Made by a program: the position numbers and the translations under genes
Notes under the pieces: generated by a model
What the model saw: only the letters and a program-made list of their open reading frames with translations
Database searches by the model: none
Told to the model about the DNA's origin: nothing
In this document: one piece after another, positions 9,561 through 20,800 of the stretch
Layout: each line of letters opens with the position of its first letter
How positions within the stretch are numbered: position 1 is the stretch's first letter
NCBI GenBank assembly: GCA_001630475.1
Contig: KV419394.1
Coordinates: forward strand, 248,001-312,000
Reading direction: 5' to 3'
DNA: 64,000 nt
Source: Sistotremastrum niveocremeum HHB9708
Lineage: Eukaryota; Basidiomycota; Agaricomycetes; Sistotremastrales; Sistotremastraceae

Positions 9561-11020
9561 TCAGAGACACTAGAGAGTAATACCAAGTCAGCGCAGTCGT
9601 AGCTAACGCTGAAAGCCGACGAACCTGAGAATAATACGTGGGAGCCACCGGCGAACAAGTGTAGGTGGGCAGACAACTTGTCGGTCCGTTGTATCCTAGA
9701 CCGCCACATTGTCCCCAATGTGTCTGAAGTTGACTAAGTGGGGTACTCGTCGTTGTCGTTGTCGAAATAGTAGACGAAGTCGACGAGGTGGAACCGGTCT
9801 TGGTAATAGTGCAGTTTGCGAGGGTCGTATAGAGAGACGTCTGAGGATAAATGCCTCCTGTGCAACCAGCTGCAGTGGTTGGGAAACAGTCAGATGTGAT
9901 GTATCCGGTCGTTGTGGTCAAGGTAGAGATGCAGTAAGTGCGACTAGAGGATAATATCTTCAGCATGCATCACTTGCGAAGGACTCAAATACGTACGTAG
10001 AGCTTGTAGTCGGGCAGGGTCCGCTGATAACGGATGTGCGTGTCAAGAGGCCGGTGGTCGGGCCACAGCTGCCCGAAGTGGAGCAGTCCCTAGTCACGTT
10101 GCCAAGAGTCGTGGTGATTGTAGTATCACAATGAGTCGAGATACTGTTGCACAATGAGTCGCAGAACGAGCATATCGAATAGAATAAGCTCACGGCGTGC
10201 TTGTCGGACAGAAACCGCTAGACGTGCTAGTGACCGTGATCGTAGTCGGTCCGGGAGAGCAGGTGCCGATGCTCGTTGTGGGGAAGCAGTCCTTGATAGC
10301 TGTATAGCTGCTCAGGACCGTGAACGTGCATGGGCCGGTACCTGGGGGTGTTGTGATGCTAGTAGGGCTGGATGAAATGCGATGAAATGGGGAATCGATA
10401 GAATAGAAAAGATAACAGACGTTGTAGTTGGCGACGTGGATGTCGTGATGATAGTCGTGCTGATCGTAGTTGTGGGGCAGGGGATTGTCGAGGTGCTAAC
10501 GACCGTTTCGGTTATTGGAGCGCAAGTGTATGCAGGGCAAGCAGTGACAGTGCCGGAACGAGTGCTCGTAAAGGTCGAGGTGCATAGGGCAGTCGTGGAG
10601 GGAGCAGAACTATGGGAACAGTGTCATAAAGAGCAATTGCAAAGCAATGGTGGGACTCACGCAATAGGACTACATGGCAGAACCGTGGAATACGTCGTGG
10701 TGGTTGGGCCGTATGTAATGCAACTTTGCGTTGGGCAGGGAGGGTACACAACACGGGTAGAGCTTATGAGTGTCGTGCATGGCGTGGATCTTCGCGATTT
10801 CATTAGACATATAAATGACTGCAAACACTGTAACGTATGAAGACTCACGAAGTTTTGATGCTGGTGATCGTGCTTGTTGGTGAGCTAGTAAGGGGTTCCC
10901 TATGCCCATAATAAATCAGGCCGGATGTAAACTATGTCAAGGAGCATACCTCGCAACAAGGCCAGGTTCCAAAGCGGCGAAGACGCCTGAGACAAGGAAG
11001 GGCAAGGCAAAAAACTTCAT
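9561..11020 (-). CDS. Secreted Thr/Ser/Cys-rich protein with C-terminal CBM1 cellulose-binding module
   Basis: Eight exons: 11020..10950, 10884..10849, 10789..10661, 10609..10421, 10367..10194, 10143..9997, 9943..9625, 9569..9561; 1074 nt, 357 residues. The start gives an N-terminal signal peptide (MKFFALPFLVSGVFA). The mature protein is rich in Thr, Ser, Pro and regularly spaced Cys, with repeating CPTT-x-T-type blocks, so it is probably heavily O-glycosylated. The C-terminus is a CBM1: HWGQCGGLGYNGPTSC then the aromatic and cysteine pattern ending YYSQCL. The last exon is 9 nt and supplies the final CBM1 cysteine, a leucine and the stop. CBM1 binds crystalline cellulose. No catalytic domain is recognisable, so it may be a wall-binding structural protein, a non-enzymatic effector, or may carry an unknown domain in the repeat region. 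It lies opposite to and inside the MYND array. Confidence 0.88.
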
Positions 11021-13420
11021 CCTGGCAAAGGCAAACGTGCTAGCCTAGCGTGGGCGAAGAAGAGCGATCAAGAGCCAAATCATCTTTTAACTTTTAACGC
11101 AGTGCTTCTTTGCCACAGGGAGAAACCGGCGGAGGAGAATAGAGTTGATGACCAGTGATCCGCGATACTAGCGTTAGACTCAGGTGGTCTGATGATAAGT
11201 TGGCCAAGCCGGTTGAATCTTGCGGCGTGTGCCCTTTGTCTCGTTTGATCGTCCAAAGCGTAGATGAACCCACATTGAATAGGGTTATCGTCGCATAAAG
11301 TCAGGAGTATTCGTCAGGGCAAAGTTCTCGCAAGCCGATGAGTATGAGGGCATTATTACCAGTGGAGCTCGTATATCAGAAGCAGGTTTGATTTACAGTA
11401 GTTTCTGATCTGAAAGGACAGATGTCCGAGTGGTACGTTGGTCTCTGCCAGCATGCTCGAGCTCCCCTCGGTGGGTTCAGCTGCAACATTGTCACGGAAG
11501 TCCTAGGGTCAACTGATCGAGGATGAGCTGACTGATTTCGCGTATACGTGTGGCGATAAGAAGGAGACCGCATCCATTGATTTTTGAAGCTAAAAGCCCA
11601 GAAGGAGGTCAAGTCAGATTATGGTCAACAATTCGAAGTTGGGCGCCGGGCGTTAGCGCTGCAGCGTTTGCTGCTCGCCGGGGCCGATGCACAAGCGGTG
11701 ACGTGGGGGCTTTCGTGGCAATGTTACATTGGATTTAGTATCATTTTACTCGCTCGATACGATAGAGACTATCTAAGAGAGAGCTTCGTCGACAGCGAGA
11801 GAAGAAAGCAGAGGTTGGTGAAGGAGTTTCAGAGGCGAAGATACGCCTGTTATTGTGGTGCGGCTTGGAGGGTGCGGCTCAGCATAGACTGGTTGTGAGA
11901 GACACCCTTGAATAGACTTTTCAGTGTGACTTTGTAGATCCGGAGTGAAAGGGCTAGTCTTGATGAAGTGATTGACAAACTAGCACTGTTATATTTTCGG
12001 TACCGGAATAGCATCCCAGGCCATTTGTTCCTGAGAGTGAGAATCCCCAGTGAAAGTAGGGCCATGATTCGAGGTTGGTCATCCGAGAAATTGCCGACTC
12101 CATTTGAGATAATCTCGAGCGCTTTCCCAGCCATGAGAAGAAGAAACGTAACATCCTGGACTGCCCAGATTTGCGGGAGATCAGAAGCAGCAAGGAATGA
12201 AGAGTACCGGCGCCCAATGCGCAAAGGAATTCATAGCGATTAATATCGGACAAGGTCCTCAGGCTGAGTCGGCCGCCTTGACATGATTAGTATTATCTTG
12301 AAGAGCCGGGAGATGATTACTCGCAAAGAGAAGATGCCTTTTCTGCGGCCTGTGAGCGGGTTGGTTTCTCGCAGCTCTTTACATATGCCGATTTTTCTTC
12401 TGTGCGCTGACGGAGCACTGACAGCCGATCGTTCAAACATGCTGTATCCCTTGGGAGGCTGTCCCCAGTCCACTTTAAACGCCGGGGGATAACACCGCTT
12501 CATACAAGTGGTATTCGGACGATCACAATGATGGCCAAGGTGTAAGCAGATAGCGACGTCGCCAGAATGGGTCCAGAAGTGCGATCCGCGACTGGCCGTA
12601 CGAATCCCAAGGTTCGAGACAGGCTCCTTCAGTGGTTCCGGAGGTATAGATTGCCAATAAGTCACCCCGAGTAGATTCTGGAGCGGGAAACGATAGCTCC
12701 TGACTCGGGAGTATAAGTAGATTGTTTCAGCGCGGCTTCAGTAATTGTTTAGATATCCATTCACAAAGTGGTCGGGAGTTGTACCACATTAGGGTGTAAT
12801 CGGTTGCTTCGCAACCTATAAAACAATGAGAATATTCAAACCGAGACGTGCTATAACAGTGTACGTCTGAAACCCCGAATGCACCAAAAACGCCACACCC
12901 ACCTCGTATCGGTCGTGCTGGTGGTAGCGACGGGCTCTTCTTGGTATGTTGACAGATCATTGACACTATGAAGGCCAATTTCCTTAGAATGACCTGGCTA
13001 ACCACTGGAAATTGAAGGCACAAGGAGTAGAAGAAGTCAGGGGAATAAAAAGTGAACTTGGTGAAGTCAAAACTGAGCATCTTCCCGGTGTGACGTCACG
13101 GTTCACCTTCTCTTCGAACCGAACTTGTATCCGCTGGACAGAGCATTTATTCATTTCGGGCTGGTACTACCTTGCTATCTATCCAAAGTGTCGAGCACTC
13201 TGTCTCCCAACGTCGTTTGAAACGATATCCTTTCACTGTGACGCGACTATCCAACCGTCTCCGAGTCTACGACTGGCCCTCTCGGATTCTCCAATCGTCA
13301 AGCACACGAGCATCTTTTTCTTCGAGCTCGATATCTCCACCTTCACCTGTGAGATCAAATATCTTGACCAGTATTGCAAACCTTGAATTTTACCTTCTAG
13401 CACATTGATCGAACACAACC
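11021..13420. other. 2.4-kb gap inside the MYND array, no secure gene
   Basis: No open frame here has a recognisable domain. On the minus strand, frames around 11850..12290 and 12290..12665 contain hydrophobic stretches (for example LPQIWAVQDVTFLLLMAGKA and ATSLSAYTLAIIVIVRIPL) that might be exons of a membrane protein or remains of one, but I could not find splice sites joining them into one consistent frame. It also holds the promoters of the CBM1 gene and MYND copy 4. Confidence 0.4.
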
Positions 13421-14623
13421 ATGCCCCGCAGCTGCGTCGTCTGTCAGACACCAACGAAAAAGACCTGTACTGGGTGCTCAAGGATCGCTTATTGCAGCAA
13501 GCCATGCCAGAAGAAGGACTGGATCACCCATATTCTTCAATGTGATAAGCCTGGTCGCGAAATCACCACTGCAGACCGCCTCGCGGGAATGGTCTATAAT
13601 ATCTCCGAATACCGCGACCAACAGACAATTGCCGACTGGGGATTCCATCTAGTTCGCAACCGCGAAGACGAACGATCTCTCTCGGAAGTCTATCACAATG
13701 TTATCCGAATCATTGGCGTTAAACCCCCAACTCTTCATCAATGGCGCATTGAAGGCCGACTTCACGCAGAACTCGTGGCAGCCTTCCGAGGAGCAGGGAG
13801 GACTGATTCCGATGCCACCTTCGTCTGGCTGCGTCGTCACCCGGAGGTTTTCGTACCTCAAACTGAGCGTTCGAATCATCTCCTCAGAATCAATGAGTTC
13901 GCTGTTGCGCTGCGAAAAGCATGGGTTTATATCGGCGGTTCTGAGAAAACGTACCTTCATGCTATGAGCACAGAGGTTAAAACTTGGCCATCCACCAAGA
14001 ACCTTTGTCTCACCTTCTACGTTGTGATCTTACACGGCTGTCGTCCTCCCATCGAAACCTCCGAAGTCTGGGTCAAATTTGGCTTCTGCGCCTTCCCCGA
14101 ATACGAGAATGGTATCCGCCTGAGGTCATTATATCCTCTACTACTCCGGACATGCACTTTCGACGAGTTCTCTGAAGCTTTTGCGACCTCGTCTCTCATC
14201 GCTCTCATGGATAAAAAGGGATTGAAAGACCTTCGCACTACAATGCCCGAGGAGTTTGAAATCGTTCTCTCCCAGTCTCCCAATCGCATCTCATGTGTTT
14301 GGGCCCTTAAGGCGTTTGTCCTCGTACCTTTCAGAGAACCCCTCTCTCCTGAAATCCTCCCCTTCGGTTTTTCAAACTGCAAAGACTCGGCGGAAATGAA
14401 GAACCTCGCACGCTTCTATGTCAGAGTCTTCAACGAATGGAAGGTGCCACCCTTGGAGTTAGAGCGTGCAGCAGCCAAGGATCGCATCTTCGATTATCTC
14501 TTAAAACTCCCGGCGGTCAAGATTTCGAACGCCGAGAAACGTTTCCTGAAGCGGGTACTCGAAACTCAGAATCAGCTCAAGTGGGGTGGAAAGCTACCTC
14601 CATGCACAACATATCAAACCTAG
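13421..14623 (+). CDS. MYND-type zinc-finger protein, array copy 4 (divergent C-terminus)
   Basis: Intronless, 400 residues. MYND ligands C5, C8, C16, C19, C25, C29, H37 and C41 are intact (YCSKPCQKKDWITHILQC). Shared motifs: GREITTADRLAGMVY, GVKPPTLHQWRIEGRLHAEL, TCTFDEFSEAF, LPFGFSNCKD, EKRFLKRVLETQN. After the last motif the sequence departs from the family: it reads QLKWGGKLPPCTTYQT and stops, so the hydrophobic C-terminal helix of copies 2, 3 and 5 is absent. The CTFDEF and LMDKKGLKDLR segments group it with copy 5 rather than with 2 and 3. Confidence 0.88.
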   Translation: MPRSCVVCQTPTKKTCTGCSRIAYCSKPCQKKDWITHILQCDKPGREITTADRLAGMVYNISEYRDQQTIADWGFHLVRNREDERSLSEVYHNVIRIIGVKPPTLHQWRIEGRLHAELVAAFRGAGRTDSDATFVWLRRHPEVFVPQTERSNHLLRINEFAVALRKAWVYIGGSEKTYLHAMSTEVKTWPSTKNLCLTFYVVILHGCRPPIETSEVWVKFGFCAFPEYENGIRLRSLYPLLLRTCTFDEFSEAFATSSLIALMDKKGLKDLRTTMPEEFEIVLSQSPNRISCVWALKAFVLVPFREPLSPEILPFGFSNCKDSAEMKNLARFYVRVFNEWKVPPLELERAAAKDRIFDYLLKLPAVKISNAEKRFLKRVLETQNQLKWGGKLPPCTTYQT

Positions 14624-15480
14624 TCGCAAAACGAGAAGTAGTCCTGCGACCTCTCACCTCCATGTTTACACTGGGCCCCTACCTCACTTGCACCACATTC
14701 CATCGTTGACAGCTCAAGTGTCAATTCGCTCGACCGACGAAGCTTTCAGAGTCTCGACGGACGTCGAGGAGACAGCAGGAAGCCCCTCCACTAGACCTGG
14801 GATTATCTCGAGCTCTTATATCGGGGACGCCTGAGCTGCGTGAGTACGCAAACTGTTTACCGACATGCAACTTGGCAGCAACTACTATATAGCTGTCAAC
14901 GGCCTCTTGCTACTCCCATGAGTCCCATCCATACTAGTACCAGTTCCACCGCTTGATTTGTAATCTATATCATAAAAGCCAGTGTTGCAGTGATCTGTAT
15001 AATGGAACCATTCATGTTCGAAATACAAACGCCCAATGTTCGCAGGTCCTTTGGATCTTCAAGCTTCGAGAGTGAAATTCAGTGAATCGACCTATTTGTC
15101 ACGGAGGATGTGACGGTGCGCGTCCCTTCCGACCGTCCAGTTTGGCACCCCCTTCACGCTCTGACTTCAAAACCTTCGACACTGAAAAAACTGAGGCTTG
15201 AGGCATCACATCCTCTTTGCTTTCGCGGCCCGGCGCCGCTGCTGCGACAGTGACGCCAATCAGAAGATCACTCACACCAGCTCTCCATGATCCTTGTGAT
15301 CCAGAGCCTCGTTGACACCGCCGGTACTTGGGTGAACTTAAGGAAGCGGGATAATTTTTCTGACTCGGATCAATCAAATTCGTGTGTGGCAGCGCTTCGG
15401 GAGAAGTTGACTTCAGTAACCGTCTAACATCTACATAAAATCCTCAGTCCTCCACTTGACTCGACACGAAGTCAACGAAA
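14624..15480. other. Intergenic between MYND copies 4 and 5
   Basis: About 860 bp with no supportable gene. It should contain the 3' end of copy 4 and the promoter of copy 5. The first few hundred bases after the copy 4 stop show no clear remnant of the missing C-terminal helix. Confidence 0.4.
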
Positions 15481-16731
15481 ATGCGTACCTGCGTTGTGTG
15501 CAAGACGCCGACCAAAAAAACATGCACGGGGTGTTCCAGGATCACCTACTGCAGCGCACAGTGTCAAAGGAAGCACTGGATCTGCCACATTATCGACTGC
15601 GAAAATCCAGGACGCGAAATCACAACCGCAGATCGTCTCGCAGCGTCTCTCTTTGGACATTATATCCTCCACGATAAACAGACAATGTCAGATTATGGGT
15701 TCTGCAGGATCTCTGGTCCAGAAGAAGTCAAATTCCTTTTCTTGGTATACCACGAGATGTTCCAAGTCTTTGGCATAAAGCCTCCGACTCTTCACAAATG
15801 GCGCGTTGAGGGGAGGCTTTACCAAGAACTTATCGCGACCTACGAGCGCGCCGGCGCTGGAGAAAATCCTGCCAACAAGAACTTCCTCTGGCTCAGCGAG
15901 CATCCACAGATATTTTATTCAGAAGCAGGTGAAAATCGACTGAAGGGGCAAGAGGACTACATGGCACTCAAAGCCTGGACCTACATAGGGGGCTCCGAGA
16001 GCACATCTCCGGAGGACGTCATAGAAGAGGTTGACAACTGGCCGTATCGCAGGAGAATCTGTTTCTTATTCTACATGACAATGGTGGGATCTGACGGCCC
16101 CCCCATGGATCTGCCAGTGTTTTGGATGGATTATGGGTTCTGTGTCTTTACAGATCACATCGCCGAGCCCCTACAGAAGCTGTATTCTCTTCTCCTCCAA
16201 AGATGCACTTTTGAAGAATTTTGCGACGCTTATGCGACCTCTTCTCTCATAACTCTCATGGATAGGAAGGGCCTGAGAGACGCACGCCGCAAAATGCCCG
16301 ATGCGCTGGAGGTCGTACTATCGCAATCTCCTGACAATATTTCACCAATATGGCATCTCAAAAGCTTCGCTTTATCTCCGGAAGCTAACTACCGTTGGGG
16401 CGCGCTCATCCCATATGGTTTTGCCAATTGTCCGGATCGGACTGAATCGAATCAGCTAAGGCATTTTTATGCCAGGCTTTTCACGGAGTGGAAAGTGTCC
16501 CCATTACAGTTACACAACGCAGCCATGCAAGATTGCATATTCGAGTACCTGTGCGACAGCCTTCCGACTTTCCAGGTTAACAAAACCGAGAAAAAGTTTT
16601 TAAGACGAGTCTTGGGAACACACAACCGTCGCATATTTATTGAAGGTTCATCTACTACAGAACAGTGGCAAACTCTTTATGAATGGACTTTTGCTTTTAT
16701 TCTCTATCTTGCTTTCTCGGCTTCGCCCTAA
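15481..16731 (+). CDS. MYND-type zinc-finger protein, array copy 5
   Basis: Intronless, 416 residues. The MYND finger is complete but shifted by one residue because the N-terminus is shorter: C4, C7, C15, C18, C24, C28, H36, C40 (YCSAQCQRKHWICHIIDC). The shared region follows: GREITTADRLAASLF, GIKPPTLHKWRVEGRLYQEL, RCTFEEFCDAY, IPYGFANCPD, EKKFLRRVLGTHN, and a hydrophobic C-terminus LYEWTFAFILYLAF. Last member of the array; nothing MYND-like follows in the window. Confidence 0.9.
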   Translation: MRTCVVCKTPTKKTCTGCSRITYCSAQCQRKHWICHIIDCENPGREITTADRLAASLFGHYILHDKQTMSDYGFCRISGPEEVKFLFLVYHEMFQVFGIKPPTLHKWRVEGRLYQELIATYERAGAGENPANKNFLWLSEHPQIFYSEAGENRLKGQEDYMALKAWTYIGGSESTSPEDVIEEVDNWPYRRRICFLFYMTMVGSDGPPMDLPVFWMDYGFCVFTDHIAEPLQKLYSLLLQRCTFEEFCDAYATSSLITLMDRKGLRDARRKMPDALEVVLSQSPDNISPIWHLKSFALSPEANYRWGALIPYGFANCPDRTESNQLRHFYARLFTEWKVSPLQLHNAAMQDCIFEYLCDSLPTFQVNKTEKKFLRRVLGTHNRRIFIEGSSTTEQWQTLYEWTFAFILYLAFSASP

Positions 16732-17855
16732 AGGAAAATGTGAGTTCATTATTGCGATCGTACATAATCAACTATACTGATTCATCTACATCAGTCTGTT
16801 TTACCATAGTTAGTCTTGTCCTGCTTCTCCGTTCCATCTCCCATAGCATACGCCACCACAAGGCGCTCAATGTGAAGGTCGCGTCTGACATTTGTGTAGT
16901 AGGTGAACGCTTCATGTAGCACCACTGACGTCCGTCACTTTGTATCGAGTATCTAATATATTCATATCTCATCCAGCACCTAGTGTCACGGTATACAACA
17001 ACTCTTTCTTGATATGCGTTCAAAGCTCATTCCGGCCCGCAACGCAGTGACAAGAAAGAAGACTTGATGGTGTTTATGACTCCGTTATCCAATCCGGTTG
17101 AGGTCTCAGGCCTCAGGGCTGCGTTCAGTGCGTTGGACGGTTCTACATCGGGATGACGAGCACCATTCTGATTCCGTCAGAGTAGTCTATCTTGCTGTCT
17201 TCTGAGACCTCGTGGTTCATGGCTCCATATAGGCAACTGGAACCGGCAATCTATTCATCAGATAATCTAAGAGGCATACCCACGTGTACGACAGCTATAC
17301 ACAGCGCAGTATTTCACAGAGACTTCTTTGACGCAGTTTCGGAACAGGAACACTCACAGGCTGTGCAAAGCCTTCGATTTCTCCATGGTTCTTGCAGGCA
17401 AGAATTACACTTTCAGGGGCTACACCATGGAAGATTTCGAACATGCATATCTCATTCGGGTAATACAATTAATCTCGTCGATTTCATGCAAATTACTATG
17501 GTACAGGTTGCAAGAATGAGCAGAGCAGGGTGATGTCCCACATCGAAAGCATAGGTTCCTCGGATCACGTTGACGCTGATGTGCTGGCTTGCACTTGCAC
17601 GATCGAGCTTCGAGTGGCCGAACAATCTGGGCTCAGGATGAATGCAGGTGAAATGAAGCTGTGTTCTAGATATCTATGATCGAAAGCAAATGGTGACTGG
17701 TTCATCCGGGGCTAAGTAATAATGTCGTGTGAGGTCATGTCGGTTCATGTGGTTCATTGTCGCATGTTCATCACTGCCTGAGTGACTTGGTTCTCAGACT
17801 CATGGTCCGCATCGTAGGGACTGTCGACGCGTCATTCAACACGGATCTTGCACGA
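16732..17855. other. Intergenic with a possible small unresolved gene
   Basis: Between about 17219 and 17689 on the plus strand there are coding-looking stretches in different frames (MAPYRQLEPAIYSSDNL, then LCKAFDFSMVLAGKNYTFRG, then an open tail ending ELRVAEQSGLRMNAGEMK). I could not link them with good splice sites, and no family is recognised. It could be a small multi-exon gene or chance. The rest of the interval shows nothing. Confidence 0.25.
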
Positions 17856-20800
17856 CTAAACATTTGAACACTTACACATCATCAACCCCTTGATATCTTT
17901 CACTCGCTGTTGGTCGATGCTCTTTCGGAGAAGGACGACACGTAGGGAGGCCCATGCGAGCAGTAACACACCGAAAGCGATCGGTATTAGCCAGTACAGC
18001 GGTGACAGATGGACTGATCCACCGAATACAGCATGCAGAGGTGGCGTATACTGGGGAAACTATTAGGCATCCGCATCCAATGCATGATCAATGAGACTTA
18101 CGACAATAAACATGCTCAAAGCACCGCCAGCGGCAATTCCATACAAATTCTTGTAATTCGACATGATCTGTCGCCCGAATGGGAATCGGAATTTCGCTTT
18201 GACGGCATAGACCTGCACTGCGAGTTAACCCAAGAATGGAAGACCGGTAATCTGGCCTACATTGAAGCATTGAACCAAGAAGATAGACAGATAGACGATG
18301 CCCTGGGCCTCCCCCAGAGCTGTGACTTGTTGCGGGCCAGTGATTGCACGTCCAGCGTGATTAATGAAATCAGGACTCGTGTTGGTGAAATATGCTAAAG
18401 AAGTGTTCAGTTCAAGACAATGGTATCCTATGTTTTGAGGGCGGCTTACTGATATGACTGTTGCTATCGCTCTGCACTTTCTGTGCGCGCTGAAGATCGG
18501 AAGGAGAGAACCCATTGTGTGCAAATACGACAAAGTAGGCAGCAAGGCTGCAATTCGCTTTCAGTTCTTGCACGACCGGTTGGATGAAGAGACATACCCA
18601 GCGGCAAATTCTATCAGACCAGCTTCAAGGTAGCTGTAGCTCAATACTTTGTTGTCCACTAAAGTTTCGTTCTCGGTAACCTCGAGCTTGTCCTCCCAGT
18701 ATGTCCGTGTAAACGGGGCTCGAAGCTTGGTCACCAACTGAGAAAGTTTGGATGGGCGTATTATTTCATGAGTTTCGGTATCACGTCTCAGCGTCTTCGT
18801 CCGGCGTAAGGCTTTCTTCTTCAGCGATGAAATCGAGCGTTCCGTGACTAGAGGAATCAGGAATCGGCTCTTAAGGGTAGCTGAACGCACATACCTGGCT
18901 TACGCGGTTTCAAACGCATGACACCATCGGAACTCTCGGGAGGATCCCAAGCGAAGGAAAGCTAATATGAGTGAGAACTTATAAGCGGTTTCAAGCATTC
19001 GGCACTTACTGCAATAAAGAGTTCAAAGCCCAGATCTATTCAGTCTGATCAGAATTGAATACCGCCGTTGGTCGCGAATTTACTGACCGATCACGAGAAT
19101 CAAGATAGCCGATAGAGGGAGAGGTAGCGGGACGCAGACGTAGAGAAGTTGGGGAATGACCTCCGGCGTTGAATGGCTGATAGTATATTGTATCGAGCGT
19201 TTGAGATTCACGAAGATCTGTCTGCCTTCTTGTACACCTTTGACTGTACTAGCGAAGTTGTCGTCCAGAAGAATCATGTTGGCGGCTTCCTTGGACACAT
19301 CCGAGCCGGAGATATTCATGGCAATGCCCAGATCGGCCTATAAGCGACATCAGTACCGGTCGATAAAGGGCCTCAACCGACGGAACTCACCTTCTTCAAG
19401 GCAGGAGCGTCATTTACACCATCTCCGGTACTGCACGTAGTCAGAATTATGTGAATGCTATGTCAAGGAATCCAATGACTCACACTCCAACGATATGACC
19501 CAGCGCCTGAGCACGTTTTACTACCACAGCGTAAGACAGGATGCAAAGACAAGACTGGAAGAATCCTCACCGATCTCAAGCTTATGCTGAGGCGAAGTTC
19601 TCGCGAAAACGATTTCTTGCTTCGAGAATACTAACAGGGTCATGAGTAAGCCGCGAAGGGTCATAGTATGGCGGGGTTACGAACTGTTGTCCCATTCCCA
19701 TCCTTGAAGGTTGTCGATAGAGTCGCCGTGAATGACAACAGCAGAGACTTCATCTTCGTATATGTCGGCGATTGGTCGACCGGTCTTCGCGCTCAGCGTC
19801 TCTTTTGTGTCTCCTAATATCAGATTGATTTTGCGCGCAATGGCTTCCTATTCGAATTTCAGCAAATTGCTTCGCTGAGAGAAAGGCGGGTGGCGTACAG
19901 CAGTCTTAGGATGATCTCCGGTAACCATCATGACTCTGATACCAGCCATTCTGAGCGTACCAATAGCTTCTCGAACACCGTGTTTAGGTGGGTCTTCCAG
20001 ACTGATGAGCCCAACGAAGCAATATCCTTGAGAGGGATATCTATCGTCCTTCTTCTCGAAGACGTGAGTGGCAGGAAATTCTTCGCCATCCAGGAGTCGT
20101 TGAGCGGTTCCGATTACACGATGACCACGGGAAGCCATGTAGTTATATGCGTCGTCGTATGCAGCACGGAAGTCGTCGGTGAGAGGCAAAGCTTGGCCGT
20201 TTTGAAGGAAGGTTGTGCATCTTGCCAGGACACGTTCGGGAGCACCCTTGATCAATGCCGTGAGAGGTCCTGTTGAGTGCGCTTTCTTGACCTACAACAA
20301 TCGAGAGCGCATGATAGTGAGCTTCAGTTGCTATGACGTCAGGTGAACAGAAACTCACGATAGTCAATGCCCACTTATTCGTAGAGTTGAACGGAACTTC
20401 GAATGCTTTGGGATAGGCCTCATGATAGGCGTCGTATCCGCCCTCAGCATATTTACCAGCAAAACGACTGAGCCCCGTTTCGGTGGCATCGCCCAGAATT
20501 TCCCTCTGGTCAAACGGCACGTCGACCTTGTTGAACTTGATCCTCGAGTTGAGCGCACAGACGGCGATCATTTCCTTCATGCCATCTTCCTGAATATTAA
20601 ACGCGCCAATACCCTCTTCGTCATTATTGCTCTGGAACGCGCTCCACATCTTCCCACCGCTCCAGATATTCGTAACTGTCATCTGATTCCTGGTCAAGGT
20701 CCCTGTCTTGTCGGTGGCAAGAAGCGTAAGGGCACCCAGGGTCTCGACGCCCTGGAGGTCCTTGACGAGGACATTCTGGGCTGCCATACGTCGGGCGGCA

